NCBI GenBank assembly: GCA_022843745.1
Contig: JALHNB010000002.1
Coordinates: 145,407 to 200,519, forward strand
Direction: 5' to 3'
Source: Anaerolineae bacterium
GTDB lineage: Bacteria; Chloroflexota; Anaerolineae; Aggregatilineales; Phototrophicaceae
DNA length: 55,113 nucleotides
Shown here: piece by piece, positions 16,044 through 24,236 of the stretch
Layout of the letters: the number at the start of each line of letters is the position of its first letter
Position numbering within the stretch: position 1 is the stretch's first letter
Position numbers and translations under genes: made by a program
Notes under the pieces: model-generated
Databases searched by the model: none
What the model was told of the DNA's origin: nothing
Seen by the model: only the letters and a program-made list of their open reading frames with translations

Positions 16044-17578
16044 CAGTTAATCACCGTATCTCGTTTCCAATATTTCAGGATCAACCCGCCTCCCGGCATA
16101 GCCGCCACCAGACGATAAAGCAAATCCCAGTCATCCGGGGCGAGGACGTGCGCGACCAGAATGCCCGCCGTGTACAGTAACAACCCGCCGATAATGCCGA
16201 TCACGGGACGCAGGGCGTGTAAGCCGACTTCGATATACAGCCCGCCGAGCGCAATCATCAGGATTGCCGTGACAGCGCCAAGTGTGGCAAGCCGGACAAA
16301 GCGCGGGAATATACGCGACCATTCCAGCCCGTCAGCGCTGAAATTGCGAGTCAGGAAAATCAAAACCAGAATTTCAGCCGTCAATGAGGCTAGGGCAGCG
16401 CCTTCAACGCCTATTCGTGGCAAAAGCAGGGCGTTGAACGCAATATTGGTCGCTAACCCGGCTGCGCGGATGCCGAGCAGACTGCGCTGGCGATTCTGTA
16501 CCGTCATCCCCTGCGCAAACACGTTGGCCGTCATCGAAGCTACCGCGTACCAGATCAATATGCGCAGCACGTCTGCTGTTGGCGCGAAATCCAGGCCAAA
16601 CAGCGGCGTGGTAATCTCCGCCGCGAAAATGGACAGGGTGAGCGCAATCGGCAGGCTGATAACCAGCGTAAAAAATGCCAGTTTTTCGACGATAAAGCCG
16701 AATGTTGGGCTGCCGTGATAGCGCGACATCATCGGATAGATGGCGATCAGAATAGTCGTATTGAGCAGTTCGACCACGCCAAAAATGACCACGAACGCGG
16801 CAGTGAGATAGCCTGTTTCGGTTGTGCCAATGAAACGGGCGGTCATTAATTTATCGGCGTGCTGGTAAGCCAGTGATAGAAACGCCGCAATTGCCAGCGG
16901 TGCGCCGTTCATCAACAGGGGAACGGCAATTGAACGATCCAGCGGAAATATGGGGCGCACTTTCAACAGCAGCCAGAATACCGTCGCCCGCGCGATTCCG
17001 GCGATGATGGTGGCGACATAAACACCAGGCAGCCCATATCCGGCGACCAGCGCCATAGCTGCCAGCACGATGAGCAGAATGATATGCCCGACGGCGATCA
17101 CTGAGGAGGCGGTCATGCGCTCTTGTGCTAGAAGCAGATCGTTGCACATATTGCCGAGGATGTCGATCATCAGGCTGATCGCTGCCAGCGCGAGATAACC
17201 GCGAATTTCGTCTGGATAGCCGCCAAGCGCTGCTACACCGTTGACGACGAGATAGGCGATAATTGCCAGCAGTGTTTGCATAAAGAGTGTGGCGCTGAGG
17301 TACTTCCCGGCGGCGGACGGATTACGCGCCACATCGCGAATGACAATTGGCCCCATGCCAAAATTGACAATGGACGTGCCAATCGCGATAAAGCCGCCGA
17401 CAGTGCCATAAATGCCGTAGTGCGCCTCGCCGATCATACGTGCCAGCACCAACTGCCACGCGAACAGCGCGCCTTTGCTCAAAATACTGGCGATGGCAAT
17501 TGCACCCGCGTTGCGTGCCGCCCGCCGCGCCTCGACGCTGGAAATCAAGATAGCGACCCCATTGGAAGCGAAATCCAT
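16040..17578 (-). CDS. Wzx/MATE-type polysaccharide flippase
   Basis: A roughly 512-residue integral membrane protein with about 14 hydrophobic helices. It begins near AARNAGAIAIASILSKG, then ARMIGEAHYGIYGTVGGFIA, the usual opening of oligosaccharide flippases of the PST/MATE superfamily. It would move lipid-linked repeat units across the cytoplasmic membrane. ATG 17578 is taken as start; a TTG at 17605 in the same frame is possible, and neither has a clear ribosome site. Its stop overlaps the start of paralogue B (ATGA), linking the three genes. Confidence 0.85.
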   Translation of the reverse strand: MDFASNGVAILISSVEARRAARNAGAIAIASILSKGALFAWQLVLARMIGEAHYGIYGTVGGFIAIGTSIVNFGMGPIVIRDVARNPSAAGKYLSATLFMQTLLAIIAYLVVNGVAALGGYPDEIRGYLALAAISLMIDILGNMCNDLLLAQERMTASSVIAVGHIILLIVLAAMALVAGYGLPGVYVATIIAGIARATVFWLLLKVRPIFPLDRSIAVPLLMNGAPLAIAAFLSLAYQHADKLMTARFIGTTETGYLTAAFVVIFGVVELLNTTILIAIYPMMSRYHGSPTFGFIVEKLAFFTLVISLPIALTLSIFAAEITTPLFGLDFAPTADVLRILIWYAVASMTANVFAQGMTVQNRQRSLLGIRAAGLATNIAFNALLLPRIGVEGAALASLTAEILVLIFLTRNFSADGLEWSRIFPRFVRLATLGAVTAILMIALGGLYIEVGLHALRPVIGIIGGLLLYTAGILVAHVLAPDDWDLLYRLVAAMPGGGLILKYWKRDTVINW

Positions 17579-17667
17579 TTCAAAGCAAAGGCGTAGAGAG
17601 CGCAAAGAACCGCAAAGAAATTAAATTTTTTATCTGTGTACGCTATGCCTCTATGGTTCAAATTCAC

Positions 17668-18624
17668 TTATTTCAACTCGCGCGACTGGATGCGGCGAAT
17701 CCAGTAGTTGCCGGGGCCGCCTTCCGCGAACCAGCCGACCACATCCGGCCTCGACAAAATCTGAATATTCCACCAGTTGAGTCCATCTGCGCAAACTGGC
17801 CCGCCAATGACTGTGAATCCGATGCCGTCGATGAGCGTGAACAGCAGCGGCGACTCGACTCCGGGTTCGCTGCGCAGATTTTTAGGATAGGGATCGACGC
17901 TGTTGACGTAAGCGCGTGTGCCATTGCTCAGGCGAATTGGCGGCGCACATACGGGATCAGTCGAAATCGGCTCTTCCACAACGCGATGCCCTTCAAAGCC
18001 TTCAGCCATCCAGCCCTGATAGGTTACACCAGCAGAAACAAGCTGCACGGGAAACCAATTCAGCCGATCCGCGCAGATGGGATCACCCGTAATTGTGACT
18101 TCGGTATTCACAAGTCCGACGGTCAGCACGAGGCCGGAAAGCCCCGGCTCGGCGCGAACACGAACACCCCCGCTGATGAGGGGAACAACCGTCCCAACGG
18201 GCAGCGTTAACGGCTCAAAACAAATGGCTGATGGATCGGGCGGGCCAGGGACAAGCAGGGTGACACCATTAAAATTTTCCGCTACCCAGCCGTCTTCACC
18301 GGGAGCGCGTACCTGCCACCAGTTGAGGCCATCCGCGCAGACCGGGCCGCCTGTGACGATGACTGTGGTGCTGCTCTCGCGATAATTGACGAGTGCGCTG
18401 CTCAATATCGGCTGATAGCGGATATTCGCGCCGGGACGGACATATGCCGTCGAGCCGACGGTCAACACCAGCGGTGATTGGCAAAAGGCAGGGGTTGCCG
18501 TAGGAGCGATATAAGGCGGGCCGACAATGGGGATGGGTGTCGCTGTCTGCGCGGAGACGGCAGTCAACCCGGCTGCTATGAAGGCCAGCGCCAGAAAAAG
18601 GCTCAATAAATGGTGTTTACGCAT
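17668..18624 (-). CDS. secreted protein with three SH3-like repeats
   Basis: A 318-residue protein. It has a signal peptide (MRKHHLLSLFLALAFIAAG, predicted cleavage after VSA) and a short Thr/Pro linker, then three bacterial SH3-like repeats at about residues 40-120, 130-215 and 225-315. Each repeat contains a version of GGPVCADGLNWW and ends in a GW-x-AE motif (DGWVAENF, QGWMAEGF, VGWFAEGG). ATG 18624 is chosen because GAGGTG lies upstream and the signal peptide begins there. Bacterial SH3 domains of this kind usually bind peptidoglycan or other wall polymers. Confidence 0.82.
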   Translation of the reverse strand: MRKHHLLSLFLALAFIAAGLTAVSAQTATPIPIVGPPYIAPTATPAFCQSPLVLTVGSTAYVRPGANIRYQPILSSALVNYRESSTTVIVTGGPVCADGLNWWQVRAPGEDGWVAENFNGVTLLVPGPPDPSAICFEPLTLPVGTVVPLISGGVRVRAEPGLSGLVLTVGLVNTEVTITGDPICADRLNWFPVQLVSAGVTYQGWMAEGFEGHRVVEEPISTDPVCAPPIRLSNGTRAYVNSVDPYPKNLRSEPGVESPLLFTLIDGIGFTVIGGPVCADGLNWWNIQILSRPDVVGWFAEGGPGNYWIRRIQSRELK

Positions 18625-18678
18625 AAGGACACACCTCGCTTGATGATGTGTCCTATTGTAGCGCAATTTGAGAGAAGC

Positions 18679-18722
18679 GATTAGCAGTTAGCGGCTAGTC
18701 TTTAGTCATTAGCTCCTAGCTA
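18679..18722. repeat. TTAGTC-type intergenic repeat, copy 2
   Basis: The stretch contains degenerate TTAG-x(3) heptamers (GATTAGCAGTTAGCGGCTAG, then TCTTTAGTCATTAGCTCC) matching the sequence family at 4973-5095 and 35886-36049. It ends at the TAG stop (18720-18722) of the neighbouring minus-strand gene, as in the other two copies. Confidence 0.6.
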
Positions 18723-19574
18723 TGGATTCAACGTTCCTGTTACCTGGAAGGCTGTTGCCTCTGGCGCGTCCGGCGGCAGCAGATCAACGCGGAACACGCC
18801 GATGGTATATTGCCCCGCCGTTGGCAGCGTCAATCGTGTTGAAAGCGATTCAGACGTAATGAGGCCGCCGTAGAACACGACTTTGTTATCCGCCGAGAGT
18901 ATGACCACACCGAGATTGAGGTTGCCGGAAAGCCGGTTGACGCTCAAATCGAGCTTGTCGTTTGCGTTGGCATCCAGTGTGAAGCCGAAAATCTCGCTAC
19001 CCGTTGGCGTGATTGCCTTTGTCATCGCTGTGCCGATGATAAGGGGGTCTTTTGTTGCGTTGATAAAATCTACAGATGCAAGGCCGGGGAAGCCGAAAAG
19101 AGGCGCGACAGGTTCAGGCATACTGGGAGGAACAGTGTCCACTGCCGAAGGCAGCACATCACCCGGATTAATAATCGTTCCATCTTCTAAAATACAGCCG
19201 ATAGAAAGGGTAAATTGACCCGTTGTATCTGAGGAGGCTTCTATTTCAATTTCATGAAGTCCCGTAGAGCTTACGCCAAAATTTTCAATGCTTTGTGACC
19301 GTCCGCGAAAACCATTCGTTCTAAATTCAGTCATCCGACCACCAACATAAAGACGCATGATAGGAGCAAGCCCGTCACCAGTGGGCATGACACTTATAGT
19401 AATGGTTTCTCCAGCAGTGAGGTCAATGCCATACAGAAACGTAGGAAAGTTAGCGGTTATTTCATCGGTGCCAACGTATCCGCATTCAACTGGAGTTGCG
19501 ATCTGAGCATTGGTGGGCAGCAAATTAGACATAAACAGCAAAGCGAATACAAAGAGGGGATAGATGTGTCTCAT
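18720..19574 (-). CDS. secreted protein with PPC-like (pre-peptidase C-terminal) domains
   Basis: A 284-residue protein with a signal peptide (MRHIYPLFVFALLFMSNLLP, predicted cleavage after TNA). Two beta-sandwich segments follow. The first (about 25-115) includes DLTAGETITISVMP and STGLHEIEIEASSDTTGQF. The second (about 165-280) includes DANANDKLDLSVNRLSGNLN and LPTAGQYTIGVFR. These match the PPC-type fold often attached to secreted enzymes, but no catalytic domain is present. It lies between a TIR-SH3 gene and a triple-SH3 gene, all minus-strand. An AAAGGA ribosome site precedes the ATG at 19574. Confidence 0.7.
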   Translation of the reverse strand: MRHIYPLFVFALLFMSNLLPTNAQIATPVECGYVGTDEITANFPTFLYGIDLTAGETITISVMPTGDGLAPIMRLYVGGRMTEFRTNGFRGRSQSIENFGVSSTGLHEIEIEASSDTTGQFTLSIGCILEDGTIINPGDVLPSAVDTVPPSMPEPVAPLFGFPGLASVDFINATKDPLIIGTAMTKAITPTGSEIFGFTLDANANDKLDLSVNRLSGNLNLGVVILSADNKVVFYGGLITSESLSTRLTLPTAGQYTIGVFRVDLLPPDAPEATAFQVTGTLNP

Positions 19575-19645
19575 TCGTCTGGATGTCCTTTGCAAATGAG
19601 TGACATTATTAAGGCTATAGTGCAATTTGTTTTCGAATAGGATGA

Positions 19646-21196
19646 TTACTGAAGGCAGGCATTGAGATTTGCACGATCAGAATCGGTGAAATTGCTACTC
19701 TCTATCCATCCAGGCATATTGCTGCCAGATGAGAGTTGGATCTTATACCAGTCGTTATCGTCAGATACAGCCAAAACGATGACCTCAGAACCAACTGGAA
19801 CTGTATACAACCGACTAGAAGTGATGCGCTCATTTTCGTAAACACGAACTTGAGTAACCCCAAAAGCCGTTATGACTGCTTTACATCCCAGGGCTGATGG
19901 AACAGTATCTGTTGTCGATGTTGACATATTCAAATTTTGAGTGTTCCCTGCTAAGGGCCATTCCACCACACACGTTGTCTGACCTGCTGCACACACCGCA
20001 ACTGTATTCCTATCCCGCAATACCAGTACCGTTCGATGCTGATTGGCCGTGGAGTCATACCAGAAGACATCGGCATCAGCGACATTTTGCGTCAAGGGCA
20101 TCACCCCGCTTTGACATTCCAGCGGCGCGGGATTCTGACTGCCATTGCGTATCAATCGGAAACAAGCCGCGCTATTTAATACTTTAACATCCCCTAAAAT
20201 CGAATCACCGCCAAAACTGGAATATCCCATCAGCGGAAATGGACGATTTTGTCCACCTATTTCCACCTGAAATATTAATTCTGCCAATGAGAGTGAATCT
20301 CCTACATCTGGCATATACAGTGTCAGGCTGTCTTCGTCGCGGAAAATCGTCAGCGTGATTGTAGGGCCGCTGACTGTGGGTGTTGTGGGTGATGCGGGGA
20401 TGGAAGTGTTCGTCGGTGGCGCTGGCGTGTTTGTAGGAATGCTCGGCTGTGGGGTATCGCTCGGTAAAGTTGTTATCGTTGGTGTCTCGGTTACGGGCTG
20501 CGGTATTTCGGTATTCGTCGGTGGCACAGACGTATTTGTCGCAGTTTCGGTTGGTGATTGGGGCGTGTCGGTGGGATTTTGAACAAGTGCTAAAGAGGTA
20601 GCTGTATATACCCCTAGCTTATAAAAGAAGTCGTTGCGCCATTCTTCAGAGAGTAAGGCGAGGAATGCCAAAATAATGGTTAGCACGGTTACAATAACCG
20701 CACTAACTTTACCCCACGCAATATGGCCCAATATACCTTTGCCTCTGATCGCATGTAAATCCGTGACCAGCTTTTTCATGTCGTCGTTATAATCACTATC
20801 CCTTATCTGGCGGGCATTTTTGTAGGCTAAGGGGTTGAGATTAGAGGGAAGCAGTGATGCTCCCGGCATAGAACCGCCTTTAACTAGGACGGGGATCAGT
20901 TCGGCGTGACGCAATCCCATCTCAACTTCAATTCGCACAAAATCCGTTGGATCGTCCAACCGTCGGTTGCCGTTTGCGTCCTTAGTATCTAACCACCCAG
21001 GGCCGATGATGACCAGCATGACATCGCTAGAAATCAACTCGCTTTCAATAACTGCTCGGAAATCCTTCCCGACAGGGATCTTGTTGACATCTTTAAAGAC
21101 GTTTTTTTCGCCAAATGCTCGAACGAGATCATCGTAAATTCGTGCAGTAATGTCGGCACTATCGCTTCTGCGGTACGAGATGAAAATACGCGGCAT
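19646..21196 (-). CDS. transmembrane TIR protein with Thr/Pro linker and C-terminal SH3-like domain
   Basis: A 516-residue protein in four parts. Residues 1-150 are a TIR domain (MPRIFISYRRSDSADI, DVNKIPVGKDF, DFVRIE with E90 at the NADase glutamate position). Residues about 162-182 are one membrane helix, and 207-278 a Thr/Pro-rich linker. Residues about 280-430 are an unrecognised beta-rich domain with two Cys pairs. Residues about 434-510 are an SH3-like domain (TQVRVYENE, then WYKIQL, MPGWIESSNF). With a cytoplasmic TIR the SH3 part would lie outside the membrane. TIR residues 1-100 closely resemble those of the TIR-UDG protein. A role as an envelope-sensing TIR effector is inferred. Confidence 0.85.
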   Translation of the reverse strand: MPRIFISYRRSDSADITARIYDDLVRAFGEKNVFKDVNKIPVGKDFRAVIESELISSDVMLVIIGPGWLDTKDANGNRRLDDPTDFVRIEVEMGLRHAELIPVLVKGGSMPGASLLPSNLNPLAYKNARQIRDSDYNDDMKKLVTDLHAIRGKGILGHIAWGKVSAVIVTVLTIILAFLALLSEEWRNDFFYKLGVYTATSLALVQNPTDTPQSPTETATNTSVPPTNTEIPQPVTETPTITTLPSDTPQPSIPTNTPAPPTNTSIPASPTTPTVSGPTITLTIFRDEDSLTLYMPDVGDSLSLAELIFQVEIGGQNRPFPLMGYSSFGGDSILGDVKVLNSAACFRLIRNGSQNPAPLECQSGVMPLTQNVADADVFWYDSTANQHRTVLVLRDRNTVAVCAAGQTTCVVEWPLAGNTQNLNMSTSTTDTVPSALGCKAVITAFGVTQVRVYENERITSSRLYTVPVGSEVIVLAVSDDNDWYKIQLSSGSNMPGWIESSNFTDSDRANLNACLQ

Positions 21197-21374
21197 AATT
21201 TTTTCCGAGTGTGTAGGTTGGTGTTATGATACAAATATTAGCATAGGTGACGACTTCGCACACGCATTTTGTAATAGAAAAATTACCTTCCCTTACGATA
21301 TTACACTCGCAACGCGCCCTATTTTGCGCTAAAATTCGGAACACCTGTCCTAACGTTTTTTGGACGCAAATCCT

Positions 21375-23261
21375 ATGACTTTCACACCTTCTGACCACAT
21401 CCAGACGATTCTCAAAAATTTGCCCATGAAGCCCGGTGTCTACCTGATGAAAGACCTGAAAGGTACGATCATCTACGTGGGCAAGGCCAAGCGTCTCCGC
21501 AATCGTGTCCGCAGCTACTTCAACAGCAGCGCCGAGGGCAACCCCAAAACGATGCGTCTGCGCGAAAATATCGTGGATATTGAGTACATTGTCGAGCAGA
21601 ACGAAGTCAAAGCGCTCATCCTCGAAGAAACGCTCATCAAGCGCCATCAGCCGCAGTACAACATCATGCTGAAGGATGATAAGCGCTATCCGTATATCAA
21701 GATCAACTGGCAAGACCCGTTTCCGAAAATTGACGTGACGCGCCACATTGTCAAAGATGGCAGTCGCTATTTCGGGCCATATGTCGCCATGTGGGCGGTG
21801 CAGAATACGCTGCAAACGCTGCGCAAGGCCTTCCCCTATCTGACGTGTGATCGTGTTATCACCGGGACTGATGAACGCGCTTGCCTGTTCTACGACATCA
21901 AACTCTGCAACGCGCCGTGCATTGGGGCGGTCAACAAAGAGCAGTATCGCGCCATGATCGAGGAACTGATGGCGGTGCTGAATGGTCGTTCGGAAGAAGT
22001 GGTCGCGCGACTTGCAAAAGAGATGGGTGAGGCTGCCGAGAATCTGGATTTTGAGAAAGCGGCTTCCCTGCGTGACCAATTGAAGGCGATTGAATACATC
22101 ACGCAGCGGCATAAAGCCGTTGGCAACAACATGACCGACCATGACGTAATCGCGTTAGCGCGTGATAAAGGCGATGCCGTCGTCCAGATTTTGTTTATCC
22201 GCAATGGCAAGTTGATCGGCAGCGATTCACATCTCCTCGACAACGCTGAATTTGAGACGGATGAGGAAGTCCTTGAGTCGTTCATCAAACGTTTTTACGA
22301 CGAAGCGCCGGAAATCCCGCATGACTTGATTTTGCCGCAGGAAGTCGAAGAAGCGCGCATTATCGAACAGTGGTTGAAAAATAAACGCAGCGGGAATAAA
22401 GTGACGATCACCGTTCCACAGCGGGGTGGCAAGCGTGATCTGGTGAAAATCGCTGAGGAAAACGCTTCTGAGGCACTGCGAATGATGCGGGCGCAGTGGG
22501 AAGCGGATACGGTTAAGCAGGAAACGGCGCTGGGCGAACTTCAAAAAGAACTTCATCTGCCCAATATTCCGAATCGAATCGAATGCTACGACATCAGCAC
22601 GACGCAGGGTACGGCGATTGTCGCCAGTCGCGTCGTTTTCGTTCAGGGAACGCCCGCCAAAGGGGAATATCGTCGTTTTAATATTCGCACGGTCAGCCAC
22701 GATGGCTCAGATGATTATCAGTCAATGCGCGAGGCGCTTACACGCCGATTTAACCGTTATGTCCAGTCGCAGGAAGACCCGGCGTTGGTTTCGCCCGATG
22801 GCAAAGATCGTGATGAAACCTGGCGTTTGCTGCCGGATTTGATGATTATTGACGGCGGCAAAGGTCAGTTGGGCATCGGTGTCGAAGTGTTGAAAGAATT
22901 TGGCTTATTTGGTCAGGTTCCAGTTGTCGGGTTGGCGAAACAGTTCGAAGAAATTTATCTACCGGATAATCCAACGCCTGTGATTCTGAACCGCCGTAGT
23001 GAAGCGCTCTTTCTTATTCAACGTGTGCGGGATGAAGCCCATCGCTTCGCTATTACCAGCCACCGCAACCGCCGAGCAAAAATCGGTATGGTGAGCCGCC
23101 TGGAATCCGTGCCTGGAATCGGCCCCACTAAACGAAAAGCGCTTTTGAAAGCTTTTGGGAACTCGATTGACGCTATCCGCAGCGCCAGCGTGGAAGAATT
23201 GAGCGCCGTCAAGGGCATTAATCAGCAGTTGGCGGAAGCGATCAAGGCGGAGCTAGGCTGA
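21375..23261 (+). CDS. uvrC: excinuclease ABC subunit C
   Basis: A 628-residue protein of normal UvrC length. It has an N-terminal GIY-YIG nuclease (PGVYLMKDLKGTIIYVGKAK), a UVR motif for UvrB contact (ENLDFEKAASLRDQLKAIE), a RNase-H-like second nuclease (YDISTTQGTAIVASRVV and IIDGGKGQLGI) and tandem helix-hairpin-helix motifs (VPGIGPTKRKALLKAFG and VKGINQQLAEAI). It makes both incisions in nucleotide excision repair with UvrA and UvrB, neither of which is in the window. ATG 21375 is chosen over an in-frame TTG at 21360. Confidence 0.96.
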   Translation: MTFTPSDHIQTILKNLPMKPGVYLMKDLKGTIIYVGKAKRLRNRVRSYFNSSAEGNPKTMRLRENIVDIEYIVEQNEVKALILEETLIKRHQPQYNIMLKDDKRYPYIKINWQDPFPKIDVTRHIVKDGSRYFGPYVAMWAVQNTLQTLRKAFPYLTCDRVITGTDERACLFYDIKLCNAPCIGAVNKEQYRAMIEELMAVLNGRSEEVVARLAKEMGEAAENLDFEKAASLRDQLKAIEYITQRHKAVGNNMTDHDVIALARDKGDAVVQILFIRNGKLIGSDSHLLDNAEFETDEEVLESFIKRFYDEAPEIPHDLILPQEVEEARIIEQWLKNKRSGNKVTITVPQRGGKRDLVKIAEENASEALRMMRAQWEADTVKQETALGELQKELHLPNIPNRIECYDISTTQGTAIVASRVVFVQGTPAKGEYRRFNIRTVSHDGSDDYQSMREALTRRFNRYVQSQEDPALVSPDGKDRDETWRLLPDLMIIDGGKGQLGIGVEVLKEFGLFGQVPVVGLAKQFEEIYLPDNPTPVILNRRSEALFLIQRVRDEAHRFAITSHRNRRAKIGMVSRLESVPGIGPTKRKALLKAFGNSIDAIRSASVEELSAVKGINQQLAEAIKAELG

Positions 23262-23369
23262 TGTGTTGGCGCAGCTTCAAGCACGTATTCTGGACTTGGC
23301 CGATGGCGACCACCTGTGCCATGTGACGAGGAAGGGTAGGGACAATGCGCAGAGTCGTTCATATCGGGC

Positions 23370-23792
23370 TTATAAATCCTTCAGCGGATGCCAGCCAACT
23401 TTAATCCATTCTGTTCTCACATCTACGGCAAGGGAGTTGTTGAGTTGCAATGCGCCGATTGTTGCTCGCCCACAAGCAGTTTTTCCCATAATGAGCTTTC
23501 CGTCCTCGCTCCATACAAAATGACGTGACCATTTTTGAAGACGGGGATTGAATAACTTGATAGAACGCTCCGTTAAGGGGTCATATCCATGAGTTTGTTT
23601 TCCTTTGAAGGTATTACACAACCGACAGGCTAACCAGAGATTTTCTTCTGTGTCAGCACCTCCATGTGCAGATGGATAAATGTGATCGATTTCGAGTATA
23701 CCAAGTACATACTTCTGAGGGCTTCGACAGTATCCGCAGCGATTACCGGCTTGTTTACGTATTCGCTCTCGGAGGTCATTGGAAATTGTCAC
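23370..23792 (-). CDS. HNH endonuclease
   Basis: A 140-residue protein with a complete HNH/zinc core: C19 and C22 (GNRCGYCRS), D36-H37 (LEIDHIYP), H43, N51 (EENLWLACRLCN), C56 and C59. The remaining C-terminal 60 residues are not recognised. Its start overlaps the stop of the upstream RHH-like gene by four bases, so the two form a coupled pair. The pair could be a mobile or selfish element, a nuclease with its regulator, or a defence or toxin module. The sequence does not decide. Confidence 0.85.
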   Translation of the reverse strand: MTISNDLRERIRKQAGNRCGYCRSPQKYVLGILEIDHIYPSAHGGADTEENLWLACRLCNTFKGKQTHGYDPLTERSIKLFNPRLQKWSRHFVWSEDGKLIMGKTACGRATIGALQLNNSLAVDVRTEWIKVGWHPLKDL

Positions 23793-24175
23793 GGCTCTAA
23801 TGGCGCTCGCAGCCCGCGTTGTACTGCTTCGCGCAACGCATGGGCTTTCTGTAGCAATCCTTCTTTGTAAATTTGCATCAACCTTTCCAATTCTTCGCGC
23901 TCGGCTTCATTTAAATCACGTGCCTGTTGTTGATATAACAGTTCACTGAGTCGTTGGTCTTGTTGAGGTTCCATTTGTAAATTGGATAAGGCAAGTATTT
24001 CTTCATCAGAGAGAGATGAAAATGACTTTCTCATTTCTGTATCAACACTACGGCCTTGAGGAAATGAATTCTCTAGCATACTTGTCAAGATGTCGTTGAC
24101 ATTTTTTCCGGTTATTTTTGCTAATCGTTCGGCATGACGATAGACGTTTTCCGTCAAATTTAATGTAACTTGCAT
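23789..24175 (-). CDS. RHH-like DNA-binding protein with coiled C-terminal domain, partner of the HNH nuclease
   Basis: A 128-residue protein. The first ~35 residues (MQVTLNLTENVYRHAERLAK onward) have the strand-helix-helix pattern of ribbon-helix-helix regulators. The rest is charged and helical (DEEILALSNL, then LNEAEREELERLMQIYKEGL). This C-terminal half is clearly related to the small protein at 33009-33257 (EEILAF, then LTSEEMVELEQM and KAKAL). The HNH gene follows with a four-base overlap. The layout suggests autoregulation of the pair, or an antitoxin role, but no operator is identified. Confidence 0.7.
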   Translation of the reverse strand: MQVTLNLTENVYRHAERLAKITGKNVNDILTSMLENSFPQGRSVDTEMRKSFSSLSDEEILALSNLQMEPQQDQRLSELLYQQQARDLNEAEREELERLMQIYKEGLLQKAHALREAVQRGLRAPLEP

Positions 24176-24236
24176 ATTTCACGCCACCTCGATCTATCCA
24201 GCAATTTATACTCATTATAGCGCATCATGCCCCTGA

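Noticed and set aside
20355-20582. Plus-strand frame encoding a Val/Gly-rich repetitive peptide
   Set aside because: It is the reverse complement of the Thr/Pro-rich linker of the TIR-SH3 gene; the repetition comes from that linker.
23263-23523. Short plus-strand frame after uvrC
   Set aside because: It mostly overlaps the HNH gene on the other strand, with no ribosome site and no recognisable domain.
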